Shown: positions 1 to 13,000 of the stretch, piece after piece | How the letters are laid out: each line of letters starts with the position of its first letter | Position numbering within the stretch: the first letter of the stretch is position 1 | From: Tetranychus cinnabarinus | Taxonomy: Eukaryota > Arthropoda > Arachnida > Trombidiformes > Tetranychidae | Direction of reading: 5' to 3' | DNA length: 64,000 nt | NCBI GenBank assembly: GCA_022266195.1 | Contig: WHVY01000001.1 | Location: forward strand, 18,166,001 to 18,230,000 | The notes under the pieces: generated by a model | Databases searched by the model: none | What the model saw: the letters and a program-made list of their open reading frames with translations, nothing else | What the model was told of the DNA's origin: nothing | Made by a program: the position numbers and the translations under genes

Positions 1-2591
1 AAATATTAAACATCATAAGAAGATACATGAGTTTTCTCAAACCCAAAATTGTCGGTACGATCCTATTTTGGGTCACTGAAGAGGAGACAAAAATACTTTT
101 AAACTAGAAAGTGTTAGGTTGGGTTAGGTTAGATTGAAATAGATATTTCAATGATAGAAATCAAACTTTTTTCTGTGTTTGGATAATTTTGTTTTTGTAT
201 CTAAATTAACACACTGTGATGATATTGTTTTTCCTGGTCTTCATTTCTCACACAAATGAATCTTCTTCCAACTTACCCAAACCAGTGTAATGGATATTTG
301 CAGTCTTGCTACCAACTGTTAGTCTACTTCAATGCAGTCAAAAAATGGGTTGAATATGATCATTGGTTCCAAAGATATTGATCAAAAAAGCGTTGAATGA
401 AGCTACTCTACACTTACTGTGCGAGTCCTATGTTGATATCTATTAAACATGTTTAAAACTCTGAGTTTAGGTTAAGCGAATGATCATTAGGATCAAATCA
501 ACTTGTCATTACTGATGATTGTTCAAGTTCAGGTGCAGTTTTTGAACTATGAATGTGATGCAAAATAACCTTATGTGGGTTTTTGAGTCACATTTACTTT
601 GCTTCCAGGTAAAGGGTCAAACCTTATGAGCCGCGATTATTTGAAAGCAAAATGTAATCTCAATTTTGAAAGATTCTCAATCTTTAATCTTCAACACTGA
701 TAGAGTCACAATTTCCATTTTACCAGATCTTATCATTACAATTGTTACCGATTGAATGTTGAGAAGGAAAAAGCTCGTTATTTTTGGCTTTTTTTCATTT
801 TTCAAAGTTGACTTTTAAAACTCGACTGGGAATTGGTGAAGGAACGTAACTGAATATCAAAAGATGGCAAGAAAAAACAAAATGCTGAGTTGACACCACA
901 AAAGTGTATTTATGACAATAACAATTGTAATATAATATGATCCTTAAAGAAACAAAAAAGAAGCAGTAAAATCATAAATATAAAAAGATACAAAAAAAGT
1001 TGAGCCTAAAAATGGAAACAAAAAGCTCTAGAGAGTTTCAAGAAATGGTGAAAAAAAGAAAATGAAAATTCAGTTTCTTACATTAAATTTTTCATCTTGT
1101 TCATCTTGCTCTTCCTTGTCTATTATTATTATTATCATCATCATTTCCTATTGTATATTATTTCAAGTTTCAGGAAAATTGAGACTCCAAAATAACTGGG
1201 AGAATAACAAATCTAATATCAAATTTTGTTTTTTTCTTGCTCAGAAATAATATCATCTGGAACAAAAATGTATAAAATAATCATGAAATATTAACATTAT
1301 CTTGAAGTTAATATTTACCAATGTTGAATAAACGTTTACTTTGATATCATTTTGATTGGTAACATTTTTACCAATAATGAAAAGTCAACTTTACATTTGA
1401 TGCACTTTTTTATTGTGTAAAGTTATGAAACAATTGTGTTTGAAGATCATTATTTATGCAATTGAAATGAATTGAATTCAGGTGAAATTGGAAGGAATGA
1501 GATTGGCAAATGAAATGCTGAAGAAATCTCTTTTAAACCTTTTCATTTTCATGATAATGAAGCTCAAGAGCAAAATTTTCAACTTACATTGAGATGAAAA
1601 AGTTACGTTCAAAGACCCTTACTATGTGTCTTCATTTCATCCTAAGTGAGTGACTTTGTTAGGTTAAAGGATTCATGTCTTATGGCCTAATCTGACTTTT
1701 TAAATGATTTGACCAGATTTATGATGATTTGGGTTGAATCTTTGGAAATGAAATTAAGAATGTTTTTCCCGTTTGGAAAGGAAACTTGGAATTGAATTGT
1801 GGGCCTGAACTATTTTAATCTTAATGGAGGATTAGAATCGTTAGGAGTTTCGGTTGATTGAAAAGCTAATTGTCATAGACTTATTTTGGCGTTTGTAATT
1901 GCTCGCTTTAAATTTTTTTTAACTTGACTTAACTGATGTTCAACTTGTCTTTTAGACACTTTTTCATATTCAATCATCATCTTCTTTTTTGCCCTTTTAT
2001 TAAGTATGTTTATGCAAAAGATGCTTTGAAATATCAACTGAACCGTCTCAAAGTGTTGGATAATTTGTTTTGATTAATGTCTTCTCTCATCTCTAGTGAT
2101 TTGAGTGTTTAACAAATTTAAATATTGCAAGAGAGGTAAAAAATTTCCAAAAATGTTGATCAAATATTAGGTTTTTAATACATTGACGAAATTTTGCTCG
2201 AATAATGGAAACTATGTGTTTCAAATTCGCGCTTTCAGTAATATCCAATCCTATGGATCTGTATCTATTAGATACATTATTATACATGTATTATCAACAT
2301 TATCAATCTTCAATTAACAGTCTGAAAGAAATTTGTCTTGATTTTCTGTCTTCTTCTGCATTATCTTCCTGTTATCATTCATTTTTCATAACTTTACGGC
2401 TTTTAAGCAACAATTTTGCTAAACATTGGAGACATAATATTTGAAGTTGCCGCTTTCCCAATATCTGATCCTAGAGGATCCTTATTTATTAGATATTTGT
2501 ATCTGTTTAAAAGCAATGTTTTGATTGTTTTTTAATTTAATTGAGTTTAATTCATGTATCTTTAGTTTATCAATCTCGCTGTCTTTTCAAC
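1..2591. other. Intergenic, no supported gene
   Basis: AT-rich sequence with short ATT/ATC microsatellites near 1120-1145. The short open frames here are low complexity and have no splice or domain support. A TTAGG-like stretch lies at 114-133. A diverged tandem duplication with a period of about 222 bases lies at 2191-2500, just upstream of the S15 gene. Confidence 0.6.
2191..2500 (+). repeat. Diverged tandem duplication, period about 222 b
   Basis: The stretch beginning ATTTTGCT at 2191 recurs at 2413. Both copies then run through GGA-A/G-AC, CGCTTTC, AATATC, GATC/AATCCTA and ATTAGATA-type blocks with substitutions and small indels. The second copy breaks down near 2500. It ends about 90 bases before the S15 start codon, so it may overlap that promoter. 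Confidence 0.6.
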
Positions 2592-3723
2592 ATGTTGCCG
2601 TGTCGGTCAAGAATTTTACTGAGCACAGATTGCTGGAATTCGCTTCTTCGCCCTTGTGCTAATCAATTTCTTGTGCTAAACCAAAACAGAGAAATTAGGA
2701 AATGGCGAACTTGGCCAAATGATTGGCTACCGTTTCAATGGAAAAAGCCTGAACTTTTACCTGGGTATTTTGATTCTGGTGATAGAAAGGAAGGTTTGAA
2801 TAAAATCGACTTGGATCAACTGAAGCCAATGTTGAAAGACATGAAGATTCTTGAAAAGTATGTATTCTATTGAATGATGATGATCTAATTCCTAATTCAA
2901 CGTTGTTTTTGCTTTAATTTTTTACAGCGCTCCAGAATCTGTACGGAAGATGTACACCCTCAGATTCGCTAGAAGAGTAAGCAGATTAAGATTCAATTAG
3001 AAATTACAAATTAATATGATTATTCTACTTTAGAAAGAGCTGAAGATTTTGCAAAACGAGGAATACACGCGATCATTGCCTATTCGAAGACGTTATTTAG
3101 ATGAGGACGGATATGAAAAGAAAGGTTTGTATAAGATGCTAAATGCTCAATTTGAAACGTGTCAATCAACTAATTATCTTCATTATTCCAATAGTAATCC
3201 GACTGACAAACACAATAAGACATATGAGAAAAATCATTCGTGAGGAAGCTCCTGACGTGAGTTCAATTTACTCGTTTTACTAACTTGGTTTTCAGACGAT
3301 TGATTTATTTTTTTCTATTCACAGAGCGCTGGCCATAAAATAGCAGTCTCCAGGTTCATAAATAAGCGTTATAAATTTTTAGTTGAATTGTATAAAATGG
3401 ACCGGGAAACATGTAATATGCTTTGCGAAAAGCTAGAAATCGATTTTAAACCACCGATTCCATACTATTGGCCATATCCTTTTCTTGAAAGAAAAAGAAC
3501 AATCAGACAAACTTGTGAAAAATATTGTAAAGATCTTAAGCAAAAGAGAATTGACGAATACAGAGCAAAACTCGAAGAAGAGCAGGTAAAATTCAAGGAG
3601 GAAAAAGAAAAAACTCTTCAATGGATCAATCAAACCATGGCGGAATTTAAAATTACGGAAGATATGTTACAAGATAAACAACCACCTCTTCATTTCTTGT
3701 CACAATACGAATTTCTCGAGTAG
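2592..3723 (+). CDS. MRPS15: Mitochondrial ribosomal protein uS15m (MRPS15)
   Basis: Five exons: 2592-2857, 2928-2976, 3034-3124, 3195-3256 and 3325-3723, with introns of 70, 57, 70 and 68 bases, all GT..AG. The phases join cleanly to give 288 residues. The first part of the protein carries the mitochondrial-type extension (WRTWPNDWLPFQWKKPE). The S15 core follows, with NAPESVRKMYTLRFARR, then IRLTNTIRHMRKIIREEAPD, then KRYKFLVELYKMD. The C-terminal block DFKPPIPYYWPYPFLERK matches the animal MRPS15 tail, followed by a basic coiled coil. The start was chosen as the first in-frame ATG; the frame opens earlier but without ATG. A poly(A) signal AATAAA lies near 3772. The protein is a small-subunit component of the mitochondrial ribosome. 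The family is certain; exact splice ends are inferred. Confidence 0.9.
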
Positions 3724-3792
3724 GAATTATCACTGAACATTTAGAATTTTGTAAATTAAATCATTTGATAGAATAAACTATAGTTGATATTA

Positions 3793-4085
3793 ACTGGACT
3801 TATGTGTTTAATGGTGAATGGTATTTAAGTATCTAATCAATTTACAATGATTTGAAAAGTTGATTTAGTTTCCCATTTCCTCTTCAATTATTAGATAGAT
3901 GGACTACGCTTGAATCGAATCCATGAAATTCCGTATTTCATATAAATTTGGGCTCTTTATACCCATCACATCTTTCTCAACACAATAACAGGCCAAATAT
4001 TTGATCAAAGATCCTGGTATTAAAGCTAATTAAAGGTTAACCAAAAGCCAAAACTAGGATTGAAATAAATTAATTTATTAAGCTT
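3793..4085 (+). pseudogene. Internally deleted copy of the RING-PIMT gene locus
   Basis: This stretch aligns with two separated parts of the 6.0-7.2 kb locus. Positions 3793-3898 match the leader upstream of 6134 (shared ACTTATGTGTTTAA, then TTTACAATGATTT/TTTACAATAATTT). At 3899 the copy keeps the start region as ATGGACTACGCTTGAATCGA, which lacks one base of the parent's ATGGGTTACGACTTGAATCGA. It then jumps straight to sequence matching 7040-7193, sharing CACATCTTTCTCAA, AAATATTTGA, AAAGGTTAACCAAAAGCC and TTTATTAAGCT. About 880 bases, almost the whole first exon, are missing. It cannot encode the protein. It lies between the convergent S15 and NOL12 genes. Confidence 0.8.
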
Positions 4086-4183
4086 CATGAATCGAGGCGT
4101 CTTAAATCAAGTTTAAACCAAAACTTTTGAGTTTTACCAAAATGGTAAACAAATTTATTAACAGGGAAACATTACGAAAAACA

Positions 4184-4678
4184 TCAACTTTGTTGTTTGT
4201 TTACAAGCTTTGTATTACCTTCACCAGGATCATCATCAGGTAATGCTTCAAATTTATTATAACCCATAAAAAGGTTTAAAGATCCACCTATTTCAGCCGG
4301 ATCCATAGGGCTTATAGTAACAACTTGTTCAGGTAAATCATACGTCTTAATATCCTCTTTTGGCAACATAGCTTCAATATCAGGATCGCCTTGCTGGTTG
4401 ATGTACGCTGATTTAAGTTTCTCTCGTTTTTGTTTTCTTAATTTAATACGAAGTTCTCTCATTTGTTTTTCAATTTTTTCCTTGGCTTTTAATTTTCTTT
4501 CCTGCTTTCTCTTGGAAAATCCTGAAAGATTAAAGTAAAACACAATTAAAATCTCAAATATAAAATCAAAACAAGAAGCAAAAGCTTGCATTTACTTACC
4601 AGTTAAATAATCTCGACGTTCCTCTTCATCAAAAACAAGATTCAATTTTCTCAGCTTTTTCATCTTCTTCTTTGCCAT
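4184..4678 (-). CDS. NOL12: Nucleolar protein 12 (NOL12/Rrp17 family)
   Basis: Two exons on the minus strand: 4678-4600 and 4521-4184. The intron of 78 bases has a GTAAGT donor and a pyrimidine-rich CAG acceptor, splitting a glycine codon. The product is 138 residues. The N-terminal signature LNLVFDEEERRDYLTGFSKRKQ is the hallmark of the NOL12/Rrp17 family, followed by a long basic helix rich in K/R/E typical of these nucleolar RNA-binding proteins. The acidic/polar tail (residues about 85-138) is not recognisable. The family acts in pre-rRNA processing and nucleolar integrity. It is shorter than the vertebrate protein of about 210 residues. AATAAA on the minus strand lies just past the stop, near 4155. 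Confidence 0.85.
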
Positions 4679-6133
4679 TTTAATTGTGTTTTGAAAGGTA
4701 ATTAGCCAAATAAACCCAAAATAATACACAAGAAAAGATTTAGACAATTAATTTAAAAAAGTCAACAATTTTTGTTCATGTTAAAACACATGTTCAACAG
4801 ACATGCCTAAAAGGGGGTCGTATATGAAATATAGCTTGCAAGTGAATCATGTTTACTCAATAATTGAGTTAATTATTGATTACAATATTTGTATTTAATA
4901 ACATTTAATTTCTAATTTTAGATTTATTCCAACTCTACTCCCAAAACCCAACAAAAGCTCAGTGGATTAATTTAACCTCTCGTAATGGTCATAACCCAAG
5001 TGATGCATTCAAGTTCAAGTAATTACATTACAAAATTGAATTGTGCAACTAAAAAATTCAAGTTATTATCAATAATTACTGAAACTTATTCAACATTGTA
5101 GACTTGATTATTCAACAATGATACTATTGATAGCAGTTTACATGATGCAGTGATTAAGTAACCACTGTTCATCAACTGTGAGGCGAGTAATTGAATTCAA
5201 AATAGATTGATATTTTAACCTTTAAACTTGAGTTATTTTTAAGCCTTTCAACAATCACTGGATCTTTACCATCTAACACAAAGGAAATTTTTAATTTCAT
5301 GTTTACATTGGAATGAGCCATTTCTCAGTTGGATTCAGAAATCTTACCAGTTTAACCTTGATTCTGGTTTCAATTTATCTAACCAAAACAAACATACAGA
5401 GTAATTTAATCCTAAAAGTAAACCAGAAAAACATTGCAATCAAAAGGGTAAAAAATGAACCTAAAAATATTGTTACATTCTTACTCTTGATTCCACAATC
5501 AGTATTTCAATCTTTAACCAATCAACCAAGTTAATTAAAAAGCGAACTGAACGAGTAAAAGGTTGGAAAATGCAGAGAACCTAGATTTACGTTCAATATA
5601 TTGAAGTCTTTTTTTTATCAAATTTACTCCAGACCTTTCACCTTTGATTACTGCACAATTATAATGGTTGAATTGGTTGAACATTTATTTGAAACTAAAT
5701 TGAATAAAATAATAGAAGAAGAAAAAAATATTTCATGAGAAAAGGTTCAGACATGCGTTGAGTTATTGATGGTAAAACAGGCAAAAAGTGGAAACAGTGG
5801 AAAGAATCCATGAAATCAGTTGAACATTCAACATCTTACATGTTATATTGAATCTTGATGTTGAAAAGTTGAGAGAAAAGTTTGATTAAAGTAAATTAAT
5901 TAACCTGGAAATAAAAATCAAATCAATATTCAAGATTGGCGTCAATACTTGAAGTTGGCGCAAAAAGTGTGATTCGCGAAAAAAGGAGGCAAAATTGTAA
6001 CTCGTTAACTTGATGTAACTGGACTTATGTGTTTAACGTTAAATTTAATTTAAGTTTATATCTAATTTTACTATTGACATTCCAAACATTTACAATAATT
6101 TAAACAAGTGACTTTAGTGTAATCAGTGGAGAT
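4679..6133. other. Intergenic spacer between divergent genes
   Basis: AT-rich spacer separating the divergently transcribed NOL12 and RING-PIMT genes. One 73-codon ATG frame (5313-5534) has no domain and no unusual composition, so I treat it as chance. The 6010-6130 part is the leader shared with the deleted copy at 3.8 kb and is the likely promoter/5' UTR of the RING gene. Confidence 0.5.
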
Positions 6134-7015
6134 ATGGGTTACGACTTGAATCGATTCCGTGGACCTGTTAGCTCAGTTGTTATCTGTTGTATTTGTCAGT
6201 CTGTTTTAGATGATCCCATTCAAAGTTATGCCTGTAAACATGTCTACTGTCGATCCTGTATAACTCCACTTTTCAATGGTACAACAGCTAACACCAATGA
6301 GGGAAGTAATACTCCGGCCTCGTCTTCATCTTCCTCTTCCTCTCTATCTGGTAACACCAATAACCACTCTGCGGCTGCTGCTAGTCAACAAGCTATAACC
6401 TGTCCTAAGTGTAAAAAAGCTTTAGCACCAAGTGACCTTGAGATACCCAAGAGTGTTAAAACCTTTCTATCCAATTTAGAGATAAAATGTGACTTTGCTT
6501 CAAATGGATGTTACCAGTATGTCAAACTAGAGGATCTTGGGTCACACAGCGAGTCATGTTCATTTAACCCGGAAAACAGTTTAACCTGTGCCAATAATTG
6601 TGGAGCTGTGATGAAACGAAAGGAAACGGCGACCCATTGTTGTCTCAATTACCTGCAATCGGTTATATCGGAGAGGGATGCTTACATTGACGAGATTGTT
6701 AAAGAATGTCGAGAACTTAAGTCAGAGAATCGACGTCTCAAGACAAATAACGGAAAGTTGAAGGAAGAGGTTGAAAAACAACGAGATGAGATACGAAAAT
6801 TGAAAAGTGAACTCGAATCTAAAAAGGGACTTACTTCGCTACTAAAATTTGACCTACTCTATTCTCAATCAAAGGCAGTCTCTGAGGAACATCGTAACTA
6901 TATTCGAGAACTTCGAACCAAAGGATTAATCTCATCAAATAAAGTTTTCGAGGCAATGATTTTGGTTGATATCAACAATTTTACCCTTAAAGAGTCAAAC
7001 ACAAGGAAAGCGTAA
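6134..7015 (+). CDS. NRDP1/RNF41-like RING E3, first exon, ending in a PIMT N-terminus
   Basis: The start MGYDLNRFRG is the NRDP1 signature. A RING domain follows at about residues 18-97 (CCICQSVL, CKHVYCRSCI, then CPKCKKAL), split by a Ser/Asn-rich insert of about 35 residues. Next is a TRAF-type zinc finger (CDFASNGC, H..SC.FNP, C.NNCGA.M, H.C) to about residue 175, then a charged coiled coil (185-235). The NRDP1 substrate-binding domain is absent. The last 45 residues instead match the first helix region of PIMT (YIRELRTKGLISSNKVFEAM). The frame stops at 7013-7015, but that TAA lies inside a perfect GTAAGT donor at 7012. Spliced to 17108 (see that entry) the product would be 424 residues; unspliced, with AATAAA at 7155, it would be 293. 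An E3 ligase role follows from the family; its substrate is unknown. Confidence 0.8.
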   Translation: MGYDLNRFRGPVSSVVICCICQSVLDDPIQSYACKHVYCRSCITPLFNGTTANTNEGSNTPASSSSSSSSLSGNTNNHSAAAASQQAITCPKCKKALAPSDLEIPKSVKTFLSNLEIKCDFASNGCYQYVKLEDLGSHSESCSFNPENSLTCANNCGAVMKRKETATHCCLNYLQSVISERDAYIDEIVKECRELKSENRRLKTNNGKLKEEVEKQRDEIRKLKSELESKKGLTSLLKFDLLYSQSKAVSEEHRNYIRELRTKGLISSNKVFEAMILVDINNFTLKESNTRKA

Positions 7016-10000
7016 GTAGACATAACCAGAAGTATCAAACCTTTAAACATTCCCCAAAATTTGCGCTTTTGAACCCTTCACATCTTTCTCAATCCATAAA
7101 CAACCTAAATATTTGACTAAAAATTCTGATGACTAAAGGTTAACCAAAAGCCAAAATAAAAAATAAACTAAAATAATGCCATTTATTAAGCTACCGGGTA
7201 CAAGATGACTCTTGTAGCAAAACCATTTTTACCAGTTTTACCTAATATTTTTAGGCTCATCTGAAATATTCCCAAGTCTTTTATATCAAAATCGTCCCTT
7301 TCATTCGCACCTTCCTTACCATTCAGATCACCATGAATCTTTCACCTTATTTGCTCAAAATGTTAGTCAAAGTAAAAATAAACTGACATTTCAAAGTTAG
7401 TATTTCAGATGGCCCTTTATATCAATTTATCTCGTCTTTTCTGCCCTTTAAATAATTAAACAACAATCTAACTTGTCAGTGTCTTCCATCATCCTCAAGC
7501 TGTTTGCTGCATCATGAAACTCTCCGTTGTTTACCTGGCAATTTTGATGATAATATTACATATCGATTTAATAAGACACATTTCGTGACTGCAACATAAT
7601 TTAGGTTTGTTCATTCCCATGCGAAAACCTTATGAATACAATAAACAAAAGGAAAGAAAAATGAAAAAATTTCAGGAACTTTTAAACATCCAATTGTCAA
7701 ATCATTAAACTTCTATTACTTGATTATCATTGCAATCATTTTAATAGTGAAAATGAGAGGAAACAAGAAGAAACTTTCCTTCACCATTAAAAAGTATAAC
7801 CAAGACATAAATGTTTAATAACTAAACCAACTTTAGGTTTACCAAGTTCAAGATTATTATCGATATTACCATTATTACAATCATTATTATTTTTTGCAAA
7901 ATCTGGTTACCTTGATTTACCAGACAAAAAAAGCATTCAATTCATTTCAATAATTTCAATGTTTCCAGCGGCAGTTGATAATTGAAAAGTTGCAGTTCTT
8001 GGTTTAACCTTTCAACCTTAGATTGCAATCAATAAACTAAATTTGATAAAATTTCCAGACCTCGAGATTAACCAGAATCTCTCAATGGAAATTGAAATAA
8101 ATATTAGGTTTAGGTTAACCTTTAACATTGACAACAACTGGTAAAGGTAATCAACCTTTTTCAACCCAAAAAGATCAATTGTATTACAATGAAAACTTAT
8201 TGAGACTATTATTGAAAATTATCAAGTCTACCTTAATTTGAATTTAATTGTTCCAATAACAATTGAAACCAGTTTAAAGGCATTTTGGGTTTCTCTTTGT
8301 CAACCCAGATGATTGATTAGCAATAATCATTATTGATCACTTTAAAGTCAACCCAGACCATTCATAACCAAAGGTTGAAACCTTGATCTTAACAAAAGTA
8401 GTTAATAAATCTATGGTATTTTAAATTGTCAATATAAATTAGTGCCTAATCTTGATCATTAACAATAATAGTTGGAAGGAAGAAGAAAAAATTGGTTCAA
8501 GGAATACTGAAAAGAAGCCAAAATGTTGGCTTTATCAGCTTAAATGAGATTCGCTTCTTGCATCTTGTATTGCCTTTAAATAATAGTTTGAGCTTATAAT
8601 TGATTAGACTAATTAATTCTGAATACTGTTCCTCTCTATTCAGATAATTATTAGATTATCTGAAAATTAACTAATATTCAAGATGATAATCACGTTTCTA
8701 TCCTAAAAACAGCCAAAGAAGAAAAAGCAAAACCAGAATTTTTGTTTCTCTCAAGTGTTAACCTTATTGATGTTTTTTACAGAATTTTTTGTCCATTCCT
8801 TTTGATTCTGTTTTGGATTAACATGAATCTTGATGAATTGTTATACATTGAAAAGTGTTGTAAATGGGAAAATGGATTAAAAGGATTTAGGTTAAGACTT
8901 TAAAACACGACAATTGACAAGATTAACCAGAAATATTGTGATGCAGTTGTAATGTTGAACTGGAATAATGAAAATTGATTTCAATTGATTTTTTTGTCGT
9001 TGTTTTCTTGATCAAGGATTAAAGGTGATTTATGATTAAATTAAATTAGATGGGAAAATGAAAAGTCCAATAATCCGATTGGTGTGTTGATCCGAAAAAG
9101 GCTCATCTTGATTAAGTTATCATTTTTCGGTTGCTTGATCAAAGTAATCTTTTTACTCTTTTGCTGCATCTTTTCAAATGTTGACGGTTTGCTTGTTGGT
9201 TCTGATGATGATGATAAAAATAATAATGATAATGGTGATGAGCTGGGTGATGATGGTTTCTGCTGTGAACAAACTGTTCCATAAGATTTACCAGAAAAAC
9301 CGGAAAATAATTAACATGTCAACCCATTTATTGTAGTTTCCCTTCATCTTAAGACAAGACATTCCGAAATGGGTAAACCTAAGGTTAACCCTTAATTTTG
9401 TTTTGTTTTTTCATCTCTTCTCTCCTTTTATCCTTTCATTTTGCTCAGGAATTAGTAAACATTATTAATATAACATACAATAATACCATTATTAAACCAA
9501 GATTAAAGATTAACTCTAAACAAGTGATAATACAAAGTATATTAAGTTTTGATGAAACTCCCAGTGTGAGGATGTCATCTTCAACATTTGTCTTGGACTA
9601 AAGTCAGGATTAAATTCATGACAATGGTTGAATCAACTGATAGTCTTAAAAGTTAATGAGCTTGAATTCAACAATCAAAATATCTTAATGAGCATAAACA
9701 GCTTGGATCAACTGAAAGACACGAAAAAATCTCATAACAATTGAAACCAATATCGGGTTTGCATTGAAACATATTTTTGCTCAATAAAGGTTCGTGAAAA
9801 AATCGTTGAATATTAGCAAATTTTAGGTTCAAAATGTAAAGATCACTCCATTTAGTTTCAAAGCTTATTTACTGAACAAGTCAACTCGTCTTCATTCATA
9901 ATTAAAATGCTGAAATAATGATATTTTAAAAGGAAAAAATGGTTTGTAAGAAAAAATGAATTGAAGCAAGGATGCGTTGAGTGATTCATTACTTGACTCT

Positions 10001-13000
10001 GAAGATTTTTCAGGTTGGAAAAAACGAATTTAGAAAAGAGAAAAAAGTGAAACTTGAGATTCTTGTTTTGGAACCAATGATCAACTAATGCAAATCAGTT
10101 GATTTGAACAAACATTGAAACTATTAAATGACATTTCTATTGAAAGGTTAAGGAAAAGAGGTTTAAACTGATGTAACCATTAAGTTTAATGCAAAACAAA
10201 TGGTGAATCCAATTGATGTTATTGACTAGTTGGGAGAATCGGTTAAAGACTTGAAGGCAAAAATTAATACGATGTTGATAACAAGATGTAATAACATTGA
10301 ATGAACACTGTTTGATGAGCCCATTGATGAACACTTTCAACATCTTTTCATCGCAACCATTACTCTACATCATGAGCTGCTTTAATAATAGATAAGGAAT
10401 CTTTCATTGAACAAAAGTTTCATTCTCTATCTTTCATCAGCCTTTCAGTTTCAAAAATTTGATCAAAGAAAATGTAAGAAAAGAGAAGAAGAAGAAGGAA
10501 AAAACGAAGAAAGAGTTTCTGGTTCATGATAAGATTCAAGATTAAATCAACTTTAATTTTATATATTAGATGTTTTTTTCCCACTTTTATCAACATCTTG
10601 ATCGGCAAGAAGCGAGATAAACATTTCATCAGTTTTCATTCATTCTTTTCATCTTTATTGTTGCACCAAATGAATTACATGTTAACATTTTCTGTATCAA
10701 CACTTGAACACTTTTTCAGCCAATATTAACATTTTCACGACAAAGTTTCGCATAATCGAGTTAACTCATGAAAAGTAATGAAAAAAAGAGAGAAAATTAT
10801 CTCAAAGAAAATTCTTTGTTTTCCTTCTTGATAAACATTGAGCTATTCTTGGTTTTACATTAAGACTGAAAAAATTGAACATCTGAACTTTATCTGGCTA
10901 AATTGATGATGAATCGGAAGGAAATGAATCCAATAATAACTTGCAGTTAAATTTGATTCTCAATTTTTTTCGTTTTTTCAAAGTTCTCTTTGTCTAGTCA
11001 GAATCTTTTTTTTTGAAACAATTGATGGTTTTACATGGATTGGAGTAGAGTTTCATGGTTAGATTGAGATAAAGATATAAATGAATAGTAAAAAGGATAA
11101 TGGGAAAGGCGCTGGGATTTTTTACTCCCAACTCTATCCATTTATGCATCTTATTTATCGTTGAATGACATTTTTGACGATTCAGTTGATAACTTGGAAT
11201 GACGATGATTCCCTGTGTTTGACTCAGATTCTGTCAAGAGAAATGAGTAACAACAGAAAACCTTTTTAACCAGTTATTACTTTTTTTTTACTTTTCCTTA
11301 TTTTGGGTTATCTTTTTGTGCCATTTATTTCTGGTTTGTTTTTGTCTTGGTTGTAACACACATTTCCAACTGTTACTTTCAATATTTACTTTGATTGTTG
11401 TTTACAAGGTAAAAGGTGGAAGATGGTGATGAGAAGAGGAAAAATGTTGGAATTTTTTTTCATCCTTTTTCTCAGTTTATCTCTTCAAATGAAATTCATT
11501 GATTTGCCTAACAAAATACATGTTCAATTCCCGAATGGCCTTCTTTTGATCATCATTTGATTTATTTTTGCCTTCATCTTTGGGTTTAGTTTTCTGGTTG
11601 TGTTTATTTTTACCCAAAAAATTAGTAAATTACTTTATAAAATTTTAATACCTTTTTCTTTGTGCAATCAACATTGTTCAATTTGGTTAATTGCTTGTTA
11701 CCTGAGATGGTGAAAGTTTTCCATGTCAGTCAGTTGTTTTCATAAATAATAAATGAACCTCAAAGGTATTGCAACAGGGAAAGATGAATGTTCATGTTTG
11801 GTTAGACAATTGATCAAAATGTGGATCTGAAAGGTTATTTACAGTTAAGAGACACTTTTCACCTTTCAAAGTACATTTGCCATTTTATCTGGGTTTTGGG
11901 TTCGCTTTTGGGTTTTAAATTTTCGCCATTTGTTCAATTGTATTTTTGGCTTGAAAATCTGTCAAAGGTTGAAATCAATTGGGTAAAGTGGTGTTGAACG
12001 GTCTATTAGAATGATAATGATTAAACGCAAACATATAATAATGCCATTAGCTGATTGATTGGAGTGATGAGGATACAGTTAAATCATTAAATCATCATCA
12101 TTATCAATATCAACAATTTGCTTGAGCAAATATTTGCTTACCTTTCCTGATCGCGATTGTTTCGCCTTTATTTATTGCCTTCTCTCCATGTTTAACCCAA
12201 TTCTGTTCAATTACAACAGCTGATTCTTTTCCTAATTGTAAACGTTTTATGTAAAAAAAATTGCAAAAAATGCTTCTTGTTTTTGTTTCCTTCAATCAAT
12301 GACAAATGCTGTCAAACAAATTGAATTTTATTTTGTCTAATTGTCACTTCCTCAACAAATTGATACAACAAATTGTACATCAAAAAATCAAGATTAATTT
12401 GTCAATGAAAAGATGGTTATTTTTAGAGACAAATTAATCTCCAATATGACCAAAGTAACACTAATAAGCTTGGAAAATATCAGTTGATCAGGTAATTGGA
12501 TAATAATTATGATTCTAATTGATTCCAACTTGACCATTGAAAAGATAATTAGTGGATGCAATTTATTTTAGATTAATAAATCTATTGTTAGCTGCTCATT
12601 GTAGGTAATCTTTCAACTGTACATTAATTAATTTAAGGAAAAGACCAATGTAAACATTTCATGAGATTCTGGACAACGGTTCAGCAATAGTAATGATAGC
12701 ATCTTTGAGTCTATGACAACTTGCTTGAGTCTTTTTGGAGTTTATTTTCTTACCTTTTGTCAATTCAACTCATAATGATTGCATGAATACATCAACTATG
12801 TTCATCAAAATATTACTGACTATTTTGAAGCACTTGTCCCGATCTCTCCTCAGCACTTCTTTTTGCCTTCTTTGCTGTCATTTCGTAGTCTGGAAGGGAA
12901 ACCTTTTTTATCTTCTTTCATTACCCAAGAATGCTAAACTCTATTCATTATCATTGATTCCTCTTATTTCAGTTGTAATCATTTGATCACTTCTTCCATT

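Noticed and set aside
5313..5534. 73-codon ATG frame between NOL12 and the RING gene
   Set aside because: No domain, average composition, length expected by chance.
9084..9284. 66-codon frame with hydrophobic start and acidic SDDDDKNNNDNGDE tail, secreted-peptide-like
   Set aside because: No in-frame ATG and a GAT/AAT microsatellite explains the acidic part.
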